64,000 bases of DNA from Devosia submarina (GCF_003056345.1 NZ_PYWB01000014.1:1-64000), one strand, 5' to 3'; positions 22,998 to 33,370 are shown, counted from the first letter of the stretch. Numbers and translations are program-made. Notes: generated by a model from the letters alone, not told the origin.

Positions 22998-23267
22998 TTA
23001 TGCCTCAGGGCTATCCAGGAAATGCACGCCAGCCAGGGTGCCATGCTGCCAGACAAGCTGGCAGGGCTCGGCGCGATGGTCGAACAGCAGGACGAACTGC
23101 TCGGGCAGGATATTGGCATGCGCCATTTCCAGCATGGCGCCCGAGCGGGATCGATTCACCAGGTGAAGCGGCAAACGGCTCAGGCCGTCAGAAGCAACGG
23201 CCGTTGCCTCGATCCGCGTCGCATGGCGAGCATGACGCCGTCTGTCTTCATGGGTGCTCATGGCCAT
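22998..23267 (-). CDS. PilZ-domain protein
   Basis: The start is set at the ATG giving MAMSTHEDRRRHARHATRIE, 89 residues. RRRHARHATRIEATAV and later LVNRSRSGAMLEMA correspond to the RxxxR and D/NxSxxG parts of the PilZ c-di-GMP-binding domain. Here the second motif is N-x-S-x-S-G, which may weaken binding. The domain makes up the entire protein, suggesting an adaptor. A longer frame reaches 23324 without better evidence. Confidence 0.8.
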   Translation of the reverse strand: MAMSTHEDRRRHARHATRIEATAVASDGLSRLPLHLVNRSRSGAMLEMAHANILPEQFVLLFDHRAEPCQLVWQHGTLAGVHFLDSPEA

Positions 23268-23575
23268 AGAACTACCCTCAAGCCTTAAAACTGGGTGAAG
23301 CGGATCGCTGCGCATTTGCAGCAAATTGGATCGATATTCTCCGCCTCAGGGGGAATACCTAAGGGCCTTTCTCGGGCAAATGGAACTAGCTCCTTTGGAT
23401 GGGGGAATATCCGGTCGTTCGGGCCTAAGCCTTTGCCCGAGCATCAAGATCGCGCGATTCGGCGACCAGCCTTTGGTGACAGAAGCGGCAATTCGCCATC
23501 CGCACTCGCCGCTTGCCAAGCTGCACCAGCGGGAGATATTCACCATCAGTGTTTAAAAGGGGCGGCACTCTTTCG

Positions 23576-24220
23576 ATGACCGACTTCCGGCGTGCGCGCA
23601 CGCATATGATCGATAGCCAGTTGCGCAGCACCGGCGTCACCGACAAGCGCATCCTTGCGCGCATGAGCGTCATCGAGCGCGAGCGCTTTGTTTCGCCTGC
23701 CCGCCGGGTGACTGCCTACACCGACAGCGTGCAATGGCTGGGCAAGACGGGCAGCGGCCGCTTCATCGCGCCGCCGGCAATCTTTGCCAAGCTCCTGCAA
23801 CTGGCCGAAATCACATCGGATGAGCGCGTGCTCGATATCGGCGCCGCCACAGGCTATTCGACCGCCGTGATCGCCGGCCTTGCCGCTTCGGTAGATGGCT
23901 TTGAGCCGGACGCAGAACTCGCCAGCACAGCGCAGGCCAATCTGCGCGAGCTCGGCCTGGCCAATGCCAACATGGTCGAGACGATCGGGCAGGGGCTCTA
24001 TGAAGTTGTTTTTGTGGAAGGCGCGCTGCAGACTGTTCCGCAGGACTATTTTGACGCGCTCAGGGAAGGCGGGCGCCTCGTTGCGCTGATCTGGTCCGGC
24101 GGTGTGTCGGTCGCCCATGTTTTTGTGCGCACTGCCAAGGGCATCGCCGCGAGTGCCGAGTTCAATGCTGCGCTGCCACCATTGCTGCCGATGCAAAAGG
24201 CGCAGGAATTTGTCTTTTGA
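23576..24220 (+). CDS. protein-L-isoaspartate O-methyltransferase family protein
   Basis: The 214-residue product opens with the PCMT-type helix RRARTHMIDSQLRSTGVTD, has the SAM motif VLDIGAATGYSTAVIAG near residues 85-101, and ends with a degenerate strand region. In rhizobia this shorter PCMT-like gene typically precedes tolC, popZ and valS, as here. Activity on isoaspartyl residues is uncertain: the family contains divergent members. The ATG is chosen over an upstream in-frame GTG region because it follows the usual start of the family. Confidence 0.85.
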   Translation: MTDFRRARTHMIDSQLRSTGVTDKRILARMSVIERERFVSPARRVTAYTDSVQWLGKTGSGRFIAPPAIFAKLLQLAEITSDERVLDIGAATGYSTAVIAGLAASVDGFEPDAELASTAQANLRELGLANANMVETIGQGLYEVVFVEGALQTVPQDYFDALREGGRLVALIWSGGVSVAHVFVRTAKGIAASAEFNAALPPLLPMQKAQEFVF

Positions 24221-24352
24221 GAATCATCAAAGCTCGGCGTGTTGCCGATTGGGCACGGTTCCTAAACCTCTTAAGCGTTATAGTTCAAATTGCTTGCGTC
24301 CGGAGAGTCGAAGTCCAGTGACCGCGAGCATAGTACCAAAGTGGAGTCGGCA

Positions 24353-25714
24353 ATGAGTTTTCGCGCAACAATGGTCGCCAGCGTCTTGGCGCTTAGCATG
24401 GCCTCGTTGGCTGTCTCGGGCGCCCAGGCGCAGTCGATCACCCAGGCGCTGACCAGGGCCTATGATTATGCACCCGATCTGCAGTCGGCGCTGCTGGCGG
24501 CTAAGTCGGCTGCTGAAAACGTTGCACTCGCCAAGGCTGGCAAGCTCCCCACGATTGGCGCTTCCATCGGCGGCACCTATTCGGGCTCGCTCACCGATGC
24601 AGGTTTCACCGACGGCACGTCGCTGACAACGGGCCTCACCTATAACCAGACCATCTTCGACAATTTCCGTACCGACGCCGAGATCGAAGCAGCTCGCGCC
24701 GGCGCTGAAGCCGCTGAATTCCAGATCCGGAACACCGAGCAGAACGTGCTCCTGTCCGTCGTGCAGGCCTATATGTCCGTTCTTTCGGACCGCCAATTGG
24801 TGGCCCTGCGGCGCGAAAACGTCACCTTCTTCCAGGCCCAGCTGCAATCCTCCGAAGATCGCCTCGAAGTGGGCGAGGGTACGCGTATCGACGTTGCCCA
24901 GGCTCGCGCGCGTCTTGCCCAGGGCCAGGCTACGCTGGACGCAGCCATCAACAGCCTTGAAATCAGCGAGGCCACCTTCCAGCGCTATGTCGGCGTCGCG
25001 CCGCAAAGCCTTGATGGCTCGCACAATTATTCTCGCCTCGTTCCCCGCAATCTGCAGGCTGCCATTTCTGAAGCCGAAGTCGGCCATCCCGCTATTTTGG
25101 GCGCCAAGGCCGCGATCCGCGCCGCTCAGGCCAATTCCGATGGCGCCCAGGCAGAGTTCGGCCCCTCAGCGAGCGTAACCGGGCAGGTCGGTTCGAGCTG
25201 GAGCCAGCCCAATAGCCCCGCCGATGGTTTCTCGGGCTCGGTCCGTTTCCAGATCACGGTTCCCATCTATGCCGGTGGCGCGATTGGCGCCTCGGTGCGC
25301 CGCGCCAATATCGAGCAGATCCGTTCCGAAGTGGACGCCATGTCTGCCTATGACCAGATCCGCGAATCGGTGATTTCGGCCTGGGCCGGCATCCAGAGCG
25401 CCGACGCGCAGATCACCGCCGCCAATGCTGCCGTTGCCGCCGGCCGTGAGGTAGTGGAAGGGGTGATCCAGGAACGCGATTTGGGCACCCGCACCACGCT
25501 GGACGTCCTGAACGCGCAGGCCGAACTGACCTCCGCCCGCGAAGGTCTAATCACCGCCTCCGCCAACAAGGTCGTCGCGACCTTCTCTCTGCTTGCCGCC
25601 ATCGGCAATTTGACCGCGACCGATCTTGGCCTGCCGGTCGAGGTAAAATCGGCGGTGCGCTACAACCAGGCCGTCGAAGACGTTTGGCAGGAATTGCGCA
25701 CCATCGCCGAGTAA
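24353..25714 (+). CDS. tolC: TolC-family outer membrane efflux/secretion channel
   Basis: The 453-residue protein begins with a signal peptide (MSFRATMVASVLALSMASLA...AQA, cleaved before Q). Two OEP repeats follow with long helices (TRAYDYAPDLQSALLAAKSA..., later AVAAGREVVEGVIQERDLGTRTTLDVLNAQ) and characteristic GTRT-x-LDVLNA motif. It forms the outer-membrane tunnel for RND efflux and type I secretion (possibly including the RTX/DUF4214 protein at 21.2 kb). Start chosen at the Met before the signal peptide. A terminator follows the stop. Confidence 0.93.
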   Translation: MSFRATMVASVLALSMASLAVSGAQAQSITQALTRAYDYAPDLQSALLAAKSAAENVALAKAGKLPTIGASIGGTYSGSLTDAGFTDGTSLTTGLTYNQTIFDNFRTDAEIEAARAGAEAAEFQIRNTEQNVLLSVVQAYMSVLSDRQLVALRRENVTFFQAQLQSSEDRLEVGEGTRIDVAQARARLAQGQATLDAAINSLEISEATFQRYVGVAPQSLDGSHNYSRLVPRNLQAAISEAEVGHPAILGAKAAIRAAQANSDGAQAEFGPSASVTGQVGSSWSQPNSPADGFSGSVRFQITVPIYAGGAIGASVRRANIEQIRSEVDAMSAYDQIRESVISAWAGIQSADAQITAANAAVAAGREVVEGVIQERDLGTRTTLDVLNAQAELTSAREGLITASANKVVATFSLLAAIGNLTATDLGLPVEVKSAVRYNQAVEDVWQELRTIAE

Positions 25715-25740
25715 CATCTGCTCGAGTCCGATGCTCTCTA

Positions 25741-25772
25741 TTGTGGCTGGGCAATGCCCGGCCACAAGTTTT
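25741..25772 (+). terminator. rho-independent terminator after tolC
   Basis: TTGTGGC-T-GGGC, a three-base loop AAT, and GCCC-G-GCCACAA form a long stem with one internal mismatch pair, followed by AGTTTTAG. It lies 27 bases after the tolC stop. Confidence 0.7.
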
Positions 25773-25908
25773 AGTGGAAGACATCTCTGCCCCTTGCCTC
25801 CGCGATTCACATGGAGGCTTGCCAGCGTTAATGTGTTCTCAACGAATCACGCAGCAACCAGGGCGGTTGGTAGGCTGCGGGTCGAGCGCGCATGAGTAAG
25901 AGGCAGCT

Positions 25909-26703
25909 ATGAACAAGCCGGCACCCAAAGAACCTTCCATGGACGAGATCCTGTCGTCCATCCGGCAGATCATTGCCGATGACGACGCTGCCGGCGCACC
26001 TCGTCGGCCCGCCATCCAGGCAGCGCCCCCTCCCATGCAGGCAGCGCCGGCGCGCACGGCGGACAATTCGCTCGACCGTGACCTTAGCGACATGCTCGAT
26101 GACATCGAGCCATTGGCCTTGTCCCCCTCCCAGATCGTGGAGCGGCCCGGCGACAATGACGATGTCGGCGGTTTCAGCTTTGATTCGATCCTTGCGGACA
26201 CAGCCGCCGAAGAGGAAGAGGAGCCAGCTCCCGCCGCGGCCCTGATCGATCCCGAAGACATCAGCTTTGCCGCCGATGACAGCGATGATGGGCTGCCCGC
26301 ATTCGATCCTCCGCCCATGCGTGTCGTCGAGCCATCACCACGGCCTGCGCCTGCCGCTGCTCCCGTCGCCTTTCGCGAGCCGGAGCCCCAGCCCGAGCCG
26401 CGTCCGGCGCCCGAACCTGTGCGTCCTCCGCAGCCCTCGATTGCCCAGGCCGCGCCTTTGCCCGATCCAAAGCTCACCAGCGACATGACCGAGCAATTGC
26501 TTGAGCCCGCGACGCAAGCCGCCGTGCGCAGCTCCATCACCAAGCTTAACGGCATTGGCCTTGGCAATGGTGGCGCCACCATCGAGTCGCTGATGCGCGA
26601 CATGCTGCGCCCCATGCTCAAGGAATGGCTGGACGAAAACCTGCCTGCCGTCGTCGAGCGCATGGTCGAAAAGGAAATCGCCCGCGTCGCCCGCGGCGAC
26701 TAA
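25909..26703 (+). CDS. popZ: PopZ-type polar organizing protein (DUF2497)
   Basis: The 264-residue protein has the PopZ signature at both ends: N-terminal EPSMDEILSSIRQIIADDDA and C-terminal LRPMLKEWLDENLPAVVERM, joined by a Pro/Ala/Glu-rich disordered linker. PopZ forms the polar scaffold that anchors the centromere and cell-cycle regulators in alphaproteobacteria. The position between tolC and valS is the conserved one. Start is ATG after a GAGGCAGCT ribosome-site region. Confidence 0.9.
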   Translation: MNKPAPKEPSMDEILSSIRQIIADDDAAGAPRRPAIQAAPPPMQAAPARTADNSLDRDLSDMLDDIEPLALSPSQIVERPGDNDDVGGFSFDSILADTAAEEEEEPAPAAALIDPEDISFAADDSDDGLPAFDPPPMRVVEPSPRPAPAAAPVAFREPEPQPEPRPAPEPVRPPQPSIAQAAPLPDPKLTSDMTEQLLEPATQAAVRSSITKLNGIGLGNGGATIESLMRDMLRPMLKEWLDENLPAVVERMVEKEIARVARGD

Positions 26704-26710
26704 GGGCATC

Positions 26711-26810
26711 AATCTCTCCCTCCCCGGCGGGGAGGGGGTGGGACACACGATCCCGCCACTTCCAGGATGTCACGCCGGCCTCAAGCCGGGGCCCATCCCG
26801 AGAACAAGCC
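26711..26810. repeat. palindromic intergenic repeat (family B) with GC hairpin
   Basis: A CCCTCCCC/GGGGAGGG hairpin is followed at about 26767 by GTCACGCCGGCCTCAAGCCGGGGCCCATC, the same pattern (gtca-ccgg...ccggg-ccat) seen at other intergenic sites. It fills the popZ-valS gap. Confidence 0.65.
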
Positions 26811-26950
26811 ACAGCCGCGTGATGGCTCGGATTTGGTTCAGGCCGCCACTTCCTGTTGACCCATCCCCCCGCATTTGCTTGAAGTCTGCCAAACCTTGAT
26901 CCGACCCGCCAGCATCCCAATGGCGGGTCGCTGCTGTTGGACCCTGACCT

Positions 26951-29707
26951 ATGCTTGAAAAGACCTATGAGCCCGGCGCCGTTGAAGGCCGCATCTTTGC
27001 CGAATGGCTCGAGGCCAATGCCTTCGCGGCAGGGGCAGGAGCCAAGCCCGGCGCCGAGCCCTTCACCATCGTTATTCCACCGCCCAACGTTACCGGCTCG
27101 CTCCACATCGGCCACGCGCTCAACAACACGATCCAGGACATTCTCGTCCGGTTCAACCGCATGCTGCACAAGGATGTCCTTTGGCAGCCCGGCATGGACC
27201 ACGCCGGCATTGCTACCCAGATGATCGTCGAGCGCCAGCTTGCCGAAAAGCAGATGAACCGTCGCGACATGGGGCGCGAGAAGTTCATCGAGCGCGTGTG
27301 GGAATGGAAGGGCGAAAGCGGCGGCACCATTATGAACCAGCTCAAGCGCCTGGGCGCTTCTGCTGACTTCTCCCGCGAACGCTTCACCATGGGCAGCAAT
27401 GGCGCGCCCGACGACCAGATGGTCCGCGCTGTCACCAAGGTCTTTGTGGAACTGCACAAGCGCGGCCTCATCTACCGCGCCAAGCGCCTCGTGAACTGGC
27501 ACCCGGGCCTTGAAACGGCCATCTCCGATCTTGAAGTCGAGAACATCGAGATCAAGGGCCATATGTGGCATCTGCGCTATCCCCTGGCCGATGGCGTAAC
27601 CTATCAGTTCCCGATCGCGCACGATGAAGAGGGCAAGCCCAGCGAATGGGAAACCCGCGACTACATCATCGTCGCCACCACCCGCCCCGAGACCATGCTG
27701 GGTGACTCGGGCATAGCCGTGCACCCCGAAGATCCTCGCTATGCTTCGCTCGTCGGCAAGTTCGTCGACCTGCCGCTGGTCGGCCGCCGCATTCCCATCG
27801 TTGCCGACGAATATGCCGATCCGACCCTGGGCACTGGCGCCGTCAAGATCACGCCGGCCCACGATTTCAACGACTTCGAAGTCGGCGTTCGCAACGGGCT
27901 TGAACAGATCAACGTCTTCACGACGCGCGGGTCCATCATCGATGCCGACTTCATCCCTGCCGCCTATCGCGGCCTCGACCGCTTCGCTGCCCGCAAGGCC
28001 ATCGTCGCAGATCTGACCGCCCTTGCTGAGGAAACCCCCACCCGCGGCCTCGACCATATTGAAGACAAGAAGATCATGGTCCCGCATGACGAGAAGTCCA
28101 AGCTCGTCGTCATCGAGCCATTCCTGACCGACCAATGGTGGGTCAAGGCCGATGTGCTGGCCCAGCCCGCGCTCGCGTCCGTCCGCGAAGGCCGCACCAA
28201 ATTCGTGCCCCAGCAATACGAGAACACCTATTTCGCTTGGCTTGAAAACATCAAGCCATGGTGCATTTCGCGCCAGCTCTGGTGGGGTCACCAGATCCCA
28301 GCCTGGTACGGCCCGGACAATGAAGCCTTCGTCGCCTCCAGCGCCGATGAAGCGCAGGCCATGGCCGATGGCCATTATGGCAAGCCCGTCGAGCTCAAGC
28401 GCGACGAAGACGTGCTCGACACCTGGTTCTCCTCGGCCCTCTGGCCGTTCTCGACCATGGGCTGGCCCGACGAAACGCCGGAGCTCAAGCGCTATTATCC
28501 GACCAGTGTTCTGGTCACGGGCTTTGACATCATCTTCTTCTGGGTCGCCCGCATGATGATGATGGGTCTCGAGTTCCTTGAGGAAGAGCCCTTTCACACC
28601 GTCTACATGCACGCCTTGGTCCGCGACGAAAAGGGCCAGAAGATGAGCAAGACCAAGGGCAATGTCATTGATCCCTTGGCGCTGATCGACCAATACGGTG
28701 CCGATGCCACCCGCTTTACCCTGGCTGCTATGGCTGCACAGGGGCGCGACCTGAAGCTCTCCATGTCGCGCGTGGAAGGCTACCGCAACTTCGTGACCAA
28801 GCTTTGGAACGCCTCGCGCTTCCTTGAGATGAACGAGTGCCGCCGCGTCGAAGGCTATGATCCCAAGGCGAACCGCCTTTCGCTCAATCGCTGGATTGTG
28901 GGCGCCACTTCGCGTGCGGCAGCCGCCGTCACCCAGGGAATTACCGACTACAAATTCAACGAAGCCGCCAACGCGGCCTATGACTTCGTCTGGGGCACGT
29001 TCTGCGACTGGTATGTGGAATTCGCCAAGCCCGTCTTCATGGGCGAGGACGAAGCTGCCAAACGCGAAACGCGCGCCACGGCCGCCTGGGCGCTGGACCA
29101 GATCCTGGCAATCCTGCACCCCTTCATGCCCTTTGTCACCGAAGAGCTCTGGGCCGAAACCGGCAAGTTTGGGCCGGCCCGCGATAACATGCTGGTCCTG
29201 AGCGACTGGCCGAACGTGGCTGGCCTCGAAGATGCGGAAGCCGATGCCGAACTCAATTGGTTGATCGACGTGATCACCAATGTTCGCTCCGTTCGCAGCG
29301 AAATGAATGTGCCCGCCAGCGCCAAGCTGCCGCTGGTTGTGGTCGGGGCAGGGGACCAGACCCTGGCGCGCCTCGTCGCCGGCACCTCGCTGATCACCCG
29401 CCTTGCCCGCCTCGACAGCATCTCGCCGCAATCCGCCATTCCCGGCGAATCGGCGCAGTTCGTGGTCGGTGAAGCTACCTGGGCGCTGCCCCTGGCCGAG
29501 TTCATCGACATCCCCACCGAGCGCGCGCGCCTAGAAAAGGAAATCGGCAAGCTCGACGGCGAAATTGCTGGCATCGATAAGAAGCTCGGCAACGAACAAT
29601 TTGTCGCCAAGGCGCCCGAGGAAGTCATCGAAGAGCAAAAAGCGCGCCGCGAAGCCGCAATCGATCGGCGCACCCGCATCGCCGAGGCCCTTGAACGGCT
29701 GAAATAG
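26951..29707 (+). CDS. valS: valyl-tRNA synthetase
   Basis: The 918-residue protein is a class I synthetase: [16 protein letters not shown] with HIGH at about residues 51-54, the CP1 editing region ([15 protein letters not shown] and later), [14 protein letters not shown] with KMSKT near 563, an anticodon-binding domain, and a C-terminal coiled-coil tRNA-binding arm (about 850-918). Length is within the usual 880-960. It charges tRNA-Val and edits Thr. The start is an ATG eleven bases after GGACCCTG. Confidence 0.98.
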   Translation: MLEKTYEPGAVEGRIFAEWLEANAFAAGAGAKPGAEPFTIVIPPPNVTGSLHIGHALNNTIQDILVRFNRMLHKDVLWQPGMDHAGIATQMIVERQLAEKQMNRRDMGREKFIERVWEWKGESGGTIMNQLKRLGASADFSRERFTMGSNGAPDDQMVRAVTKVFVELHKRGLIYRAKRLVNWHPGLETAISDLEVENIEIKGHMWHLRYPLADGVTYQFPIAHDEEGKPSEWETRDYIIVATTRPETMLGDSGIAVHPEDPRYASLVGKFVDLPLVGRRIPIVADEYADPTLGTGAVKITPAHDFNDFEVGVRNGLEQINVFTTRGSIIDADFIPAAYRGLDRFAARKAIVADLTALAEETPTRGLDHIEDKKIMVPHDEKSKLVVIEPFLTDQWWVKADVLAQPALASVREGRTKFVPQQYENTYFAWLENIKPWCISRQLWWGHQIPAWYGPDNEAFVASSADEAQAMADGHYGKPVELKRDEDVLDTWFSSALWPFSTMGWPDETPELKRYYPTSVLVTGFDIIFFWVARMMMMGLEFLEEEPFHTVYMHALVRDEKGQKMSKTKGNVIDPLALIDQYGADATRFTLAAMAAQGRDLKLSMSRVEGYRNFVTKLWNASRFLEMNECRRVEGYDPKANRLSLNRWIVGATSRAAAAVTQGITDYKFNEAANAAYDFVWGTFCDWYVEFAKPVFMGEDEAAKRETRATAAWALDQILAILHPFMPFVTEELWAETGKFGPARDNMLVLSDWPNVAGLEDAEADAELNWLIDVITNVRSVRSEMNVPASAKLPLVVVGAGDQTLARLVAGTSLITRLARLDSISPQSAIPGESAQFVVGEATWALPLAEFIDIPTERARLEKEIGKLDGEIAGIDKKLGNEQFVAKAPEEVIEEQKARREAAIDRRTRIAEALERLK

Positions 29708-29724
29708 TCAGAAGGGTAACCTCA

Positions 29725-29915
29725 GTAGACCTCATGGTGAGCCTGTCGAACCATGGGGTCGTGCGAGCGAAGGCCCGTGCCAGCCCTTCTCCTTCGACAG
29801 GCTCAGGATGAGGGCCACTGGGGCATTCATCGGGACGCACAGCGCCCGCCTGTGCTATTCCCGGTAGGCCCATAGACCTCATGGTGAGCTTGTCGAACCA
29901 CAAAGTCGTGGCACT
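29725..29915. repeat. palindromic repeats (family A)
   Basis: CCTCATGGTGAGCCTGTCGAACCATG (29730-29755) is answered by the inverse CTTCGACAGGCTCAGGATGAGG near 29790-29812. A further half element CCTCATGGTGAGCTTGTCGAACCAC occurs at 29878-29902. The unit also occurs at 46.9 and 53.8 kb. Such elements are REP-like RNA hairpins or non-autonomous mobile palindromes. Confidence 0.75.
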
Positions 29916-30511
29916 GCCCCTTAGGCGCTCCACGCCTCCCGAGCCGCCCAACTATGGGGTTCTCCCAAGTCCAATGTGCCGATTCCGCAACAGCAATGCG
30001 GATTCAATGTACCCAGCTGGGCTGGCAACCATTTGGCGATGTTTTACGCCACATTCTCACCCTAAACGAAACGGCATAGGCATTCGGGGGCGGATGGCTG
30101 CAAGCACCAAGAGCAAATGCTTCTGCGTGCATCAGGCTATGCCGGTCTTTTGCCAAATGCAGGCATTCTGGCTTCCTTTCCGCTCGCCCTTTGGGCGGCG
30201 CGGGAGCGGGATCGGCTGCCTGCGAGGAGATAGGACGTGAAGGTGACTGCATCTCGGCTCGCTCATCCCGGACAGGTCCGCATCGCCAGTATCAAGGCAG
30301 GCGCGATCTCGTGATGGGTTTGGCTCTAATGCGGTCACAAAAGGGGTTTACCTCTTTCTTAACAAAAGCTTTCCAGAGGCCCTTACCTAGGGGAAGCTTG
30401 CTGCAACAAACCTCGGGCTCTGCTGAAAAAGTCGGTGGACGCCTACGGAACTCGCATGGCCGGGTCCGTCCATTTGTGTTGGTTCACCGAGAGGTGGACA
30501 AAAGGAGAATG
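29915..30511. other. about 600 bases without a recognised gene
   Basis: Between the family A repeats and the Sel1 gene no protein with a known pattern was found on either strand. Short frames exist, but none with ribosome site plus family motif. A GC-rich region with possible hairpins lies at about 30185-30235 and an AT-richer promoter-like run TCTTTCTTAACAAAAGC at about 30350-30370. Confidence 0.45.
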
Positions 30512-31321
30512 ATGCGGACCGTTAGGGACTATTCCCTGATTTCCGTGGCTGTGGCAGGTGTGATGGGCCTTTGGGCCACCATGCTTCCGGCACACGCCCA
30601 GACAGCAGCCGACGCTGCGCTCAACATGGCCAACATGCTCGACGGGGCAGGAGGCGGCGTATCCAGCAACGACCTGCTTTCGGCGCTACAGAATGCGGCC
30701 GATGCAGGCCAGCCCATGGCCATGTGGCAGCTCGGCACCATGTATGAAAACGGCGAAGGCGTCACCAAGGACCCGGTCAAGGCCTTCGGCTATTTCGCCC
30801 AGATCGCCAACCAGCATGCCGACGCCGCGCCCAAGGGCGTCGAGGCGGACATCGTTGCTCGCTCATTCGTCAAGGTCGGCGACTATTATCGCAATGGCCT
30901 GCCCGATGCCGGCATCCCGGCCGATGCGGAACGCTCCCATGCCTTGCTGCTGCATGCCGCCACCTATTTCGGCGACGCGGATGCGCAATATCGCGTCGGT
31001 TTGCTGTATAGCGAGAAGGGCGAACTGGGCGTCAACCCGCTCCAGAGCGCCCGCTGGTTTTCGCTAGCTGCCCGCAAGGGGCATTGTCCCGCCCAGGCCA
31101 AGCTCGGCCATCTGATTTTCCACGGCCTCGATGGCATCGAAGCCCAGCCCGTGGAAGGCCTTATGTGGCTGACCATCGCCCAGGAGCGCTGCGCCAACAC
31201 GGCCGACGCTTCATGGATCGGCGAACTGCTGCAAACCGCCAGCAGCCTGTCCTCGCCCGAAGAGCAAGCCGAAGCCAAAACCCTGGCTCAAGGCATAGCT
31301 CCTCAATTCGCGGCCTTTTAA
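30512..31321 (+). CDS. Sel1-repeat exported protein
   Basis: AAAGGAG precedes two ATGs; the second (30512) has better spacing. The 269-residue product has a signal peptide (ISVAVAGVMGLWATMLPAHAQ), then Sel1-like TPR units, for example AMWQLGTMYENGEGVTKDPVKA near 65 and DAQYRVGLLYSEKGELG near 150. Sel1 proteins act as periplasmic interaction scaffolds. A longer reading frame extends upstream to 30191 without a ribosome site. The function is not known beyond the fold. Confidence 0.8.
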   Translation: MRTVRDYSLISVAVAGVMGLWATMLPAHAQTAADAALNMANMLDGAGGGVSSNDLLSALQNAADAGQPMAMWQLGTMYENGEGVTKDPVKAFGYFAQIANQHADAAPKGVEADIVARSFVKVGDYYRNGLPDAGIPADAERSHALLLHAATYFGDADAQYRVGLLYSEKGELGVNPLQSARWFSLAARKGHCPAQAKLGHLIFHGLDGIEAQPVEGLMWLTIAQERCANTADASWIGELLQTASSLSSPEEQAEAKTLAQGIAPQFAAF

Positions 31322-31342
31322 CTGGCACGCGCCCCGATCCCG

Positions 31343-31382
31343 AAGTCATCCCGGCATTGAGCCGGGATCCATCCTAAGATCC
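31343..31382. repeat. palindromic repeat (family B)
   Basis: GTCATCCCGGCATTGAGCCGGGATCCATCC (about 31346-31375) matches the family B pattern, lying between the convergent Sel1 and exonuclease genes, where it may also serve as a terminator hairpin. Confidence 0.65.
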
Positions 31383-31409
31383 CCCACGTCCGCCGGACGC
31401 AGCAGCCCC

Positions 31410-32189
31410 TTACAAGCTGAACTGTCCCTCAACGGGCACATGGTCGCTCGGCTTCTCCCAGCCCCGCACCTCCTTGTGCACCCTGACGCCGTCCAGCCGA
31501 TCGGCGGCTTGGGGCGATAGCAGCAGGTGGTCAATCCTGATCCCGGCATTGCGCCGCCAAGCGCCCGCCTGGAAATCCCAGAACGTATAGGATGGCTCGC
31601 TCGTCGTCGCACGAACGGCATCGGTCAGTCCCAAATTCACCAGCGTCCGCCAGCGCTCAAGGCTCTCCGGCCGGAACAGCGCATCACCCCACCACCCCTC
31701 AGCATTATGCGCATCGATCGGCTCGGGGATGAGGTTGAAGTCGCCAAGCAGGATGAATGGCTCCTCCAGAGCCAATCGTCCTTCCACGAAGCTCTCCAGC
31801 CGACGCATCCAGCCCAGCTTGTACGGAAATTTCTCGGAATCGACCGGATTGCCGTTCGGCAGATAGATGCCGCAGACCCGCACGACACCGCTTTCCACCG
31901 AGAACACGCCCTCGATCAGCCGCGCCTGCTCGTCGCTCTCGTCGCCGGGCAGACCGCGCCACACCTCGTCGAATGGCAAGAGCGACAGGATCGCAACGCC
32001 GTTCCAGCTTTTTTGCCCATGCGTCTCCACATTGTAGCCCAACGCCTCGATCTCGGCGCGGGGGAATGCCTCGTCGACCGACTTGATTTCCTGGAGCACC
32101 ACAATGTGGGGCTTCTCCTGCGCCAGCCAGGTCAGCAGGATTTCGAGACGGGCCTTAATGCCGTTGATGTTCCAGGTCGCTATGCGCAT
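31410..32189 (-). CDS. xthA: exodeoxyribonuclease III (Xth family)
   Basis: The start is set at MRIATWNINGIKARLE, the usual N-terminus, giving 259 residues. Family motifs are LQEIKS near residue 33, the GDFN block (ILLGDFNLIPEPID), SYTFWDFQ and the C-terminal RIDHLLLS...SDHVPV with the catalytic Asp-His. It cuts at abasic sites in base excision repair. A longer in-frame start at 32240 has no matching N-terminus. Confidence 0.95.
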   Translation of the reverse strand: MRIATWNINGIKARLEILLTWLAQEKPHIVVLQEIKSVDEAFPRAEIEALGYNVETHGQKSWNGVAILSLLPFDEVWRGLPGDESDEQARLIEGVFSVESGVVRVCGIYLPNGNPVDSEKFPYKLGWMRRLESFVEGRLALEEPFILLGDFNLIPEPIDAHNAEGWWGDALFRPESLERWRTLVNLGLTDAVRATTSEPSYTFWDFQAGAWRRNAGIRIDHLLLSPQAADRLDGVRVHKEVRGWEKPSDHVPVEGQFSL

Positions 32190-32240
32190 CAAAAATCTCC
32201 ACCTTGGGGCAAGGCTATCGCTACCCCCTTCACCGGGCAA

Positions 32241-33359
32241 TCACGTAAGGGCGGAATACACCGCATCGCGCATCTGGTCCTTGAATGGTCCGTCGCACCC
32301 TTCAATGCCCGTATTGCTCATCGACACAACGGACAAGCCATTCTCCGGGTCCAAAAACCAATTGTGCCCATAAATGCCGCCCCAGCGATTGGTGCCGCGT
32401 GCGGCGGGCGAACCTGCCAACGCCGGATCGTCGAGCCATGCCCCGAAATAGCTGAAGCCCCAGCCCGGACCTTGCGCCTGCTGCAATTGCCTCGTCTGGT
32501 TCGCAAGGCCCATCGCGACCATATCCCGGCTCAAGATCGCGCCACCGCCTGTTCGAAGTGCCTCGATCAGCATCATGAAGTCCGGCCCGCTACCCGCCAT
32601 GCCGCCGCCACCAGACTGGAATGCCTCCGCGTCAAAGATGCGGCCCGGATCATAGGTCGTGATTCCCCCAGATGCATTGCGAACACTATACGGATCGCCC
32701 ATCAACACGGCGCCATTTTCGCCATCGGCATAGGCCGCCGCGAGCCTTGCAGTGTCTGTCACCGTAAACCGCGTATCCACCATCCCCAGCGGCCCGCTTA
32801 CATATTGCCTAATGGCATCTTCCGGCTTGCCGCCCACCAGATTGCCGGCAATAGCCCCCAGCACATCGATCGAGGGCCCATAGGACCAGCCTTCACCCGG
32901 CGCAAACAGCAAAGACAGCGCTGCCAGCCGGCGCAGGATCTCCCCGGTACCCAAACGCCACCGGTTCACGCCTGCCGCAATCTCGTCCTCGCTCAGGATG
33001 GAAGCGCTGCTCACTCCCGAAGTGTGCGTCAGCAAATGGTGGATCGTGATCTCCGGCACGCTGCCATCCGCCGGCTTCGGTTTGAACTCTGGCAGGTAGC
33101 GCGTAACTGGATCCTCCAGCCGCAACTTGCCGGCTTCAACCATGGCCAGGATCGTCGCCGCAACGATCGGCTTGGTGAGCGAAGACAGCCGGAAAATCGT
33201 GTCCAGCCGCATGGGGACACTATTCTCCCGGTCCGCCAGACCATGCGCCTTCTCGTAGAGGACCTCGCCATGCCTGCGCACAAGCAACACGGCCCCCACG
33301 ATCCGCTTCTCCTCGATTGCCCGGTTCACCACCGCATCAAGGCGCTGCTCCATCTTCAT
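32241..33359 (-). CDS. serine hydrolase of the class C beta-lactamase/PBP family
   Basis: ATG at 33359 with GGGG upstream gives 372 residues. SxxK is S-L-T-K (residues 60-63), in RLSSLTKPIV. The second motif is YGP rather than the usual YxN, in GWSYGPSIDVLG, and the third region contains HNWFLDP. No signal peptide is seen, so it is probably cytoplasmic, an esterase-like member. The gene is 52 bases upstream of xthA on the same strand. A terminator of the preceding gene lies just ahead. Confidence 0.85.
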   Translation of the reverse strand: MKMEQRLDAVVNRAIEEKRIVGAVLLVRRHGEVLYEKAHGLADRENSVPMRLDTIFRLSSLTKPIVAATILAMVEAGKLRLEDPVTRYLPEFKPKPADGSVPEITIHHLLTHTSGVSSASILSEDEIAAGVNRWRLGTGEILRRLAALSLLFAPGEGWSYGPSIDVLGAIAGNLVGGKPEDAIRQYVSGPLGMVDTRFTVTDTARLAAAYADGENGAVLMGDPYSVRNASGGITTYDPGRIFDAEAFQSGGGGMAGSGPDFMMLIEALRTGGGAILSRDMVAMGLANQTRQLQQAQGPGWGFSYFGAWLDDPALAGSPAARGTNRWGGIYGHNWFLDPENGLSVVSMSNTGIEGCDGPFKDQMRDAVYSALT

Positions 33360-33370
33360 CTGATTCCCCA

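Noticed and set aside
23326-23556. A 76-codon frame ahead of the PCMT-like gene
   Set aside because: TTG start, no ribosome site and no recognisable pattern; both strands are open here by composition.
26618-29431. A 937-codon leftward frame opposite valS
   Set aside because: Shadow of valS; no family pattern and no ribosome site.
30410-30450. GGGCTCTGCTGAAAAAGTC as an insertion sequence end
   Set aside because: It resembles ends of some IS elements, but no partner repeat or transposase is nearby.
30191-30511. An N-terminal extension of the Sel1 protein
   Set aside because: Open frame without a ribosome site; the signal peptide begins at 30512 after AAAGGAG.
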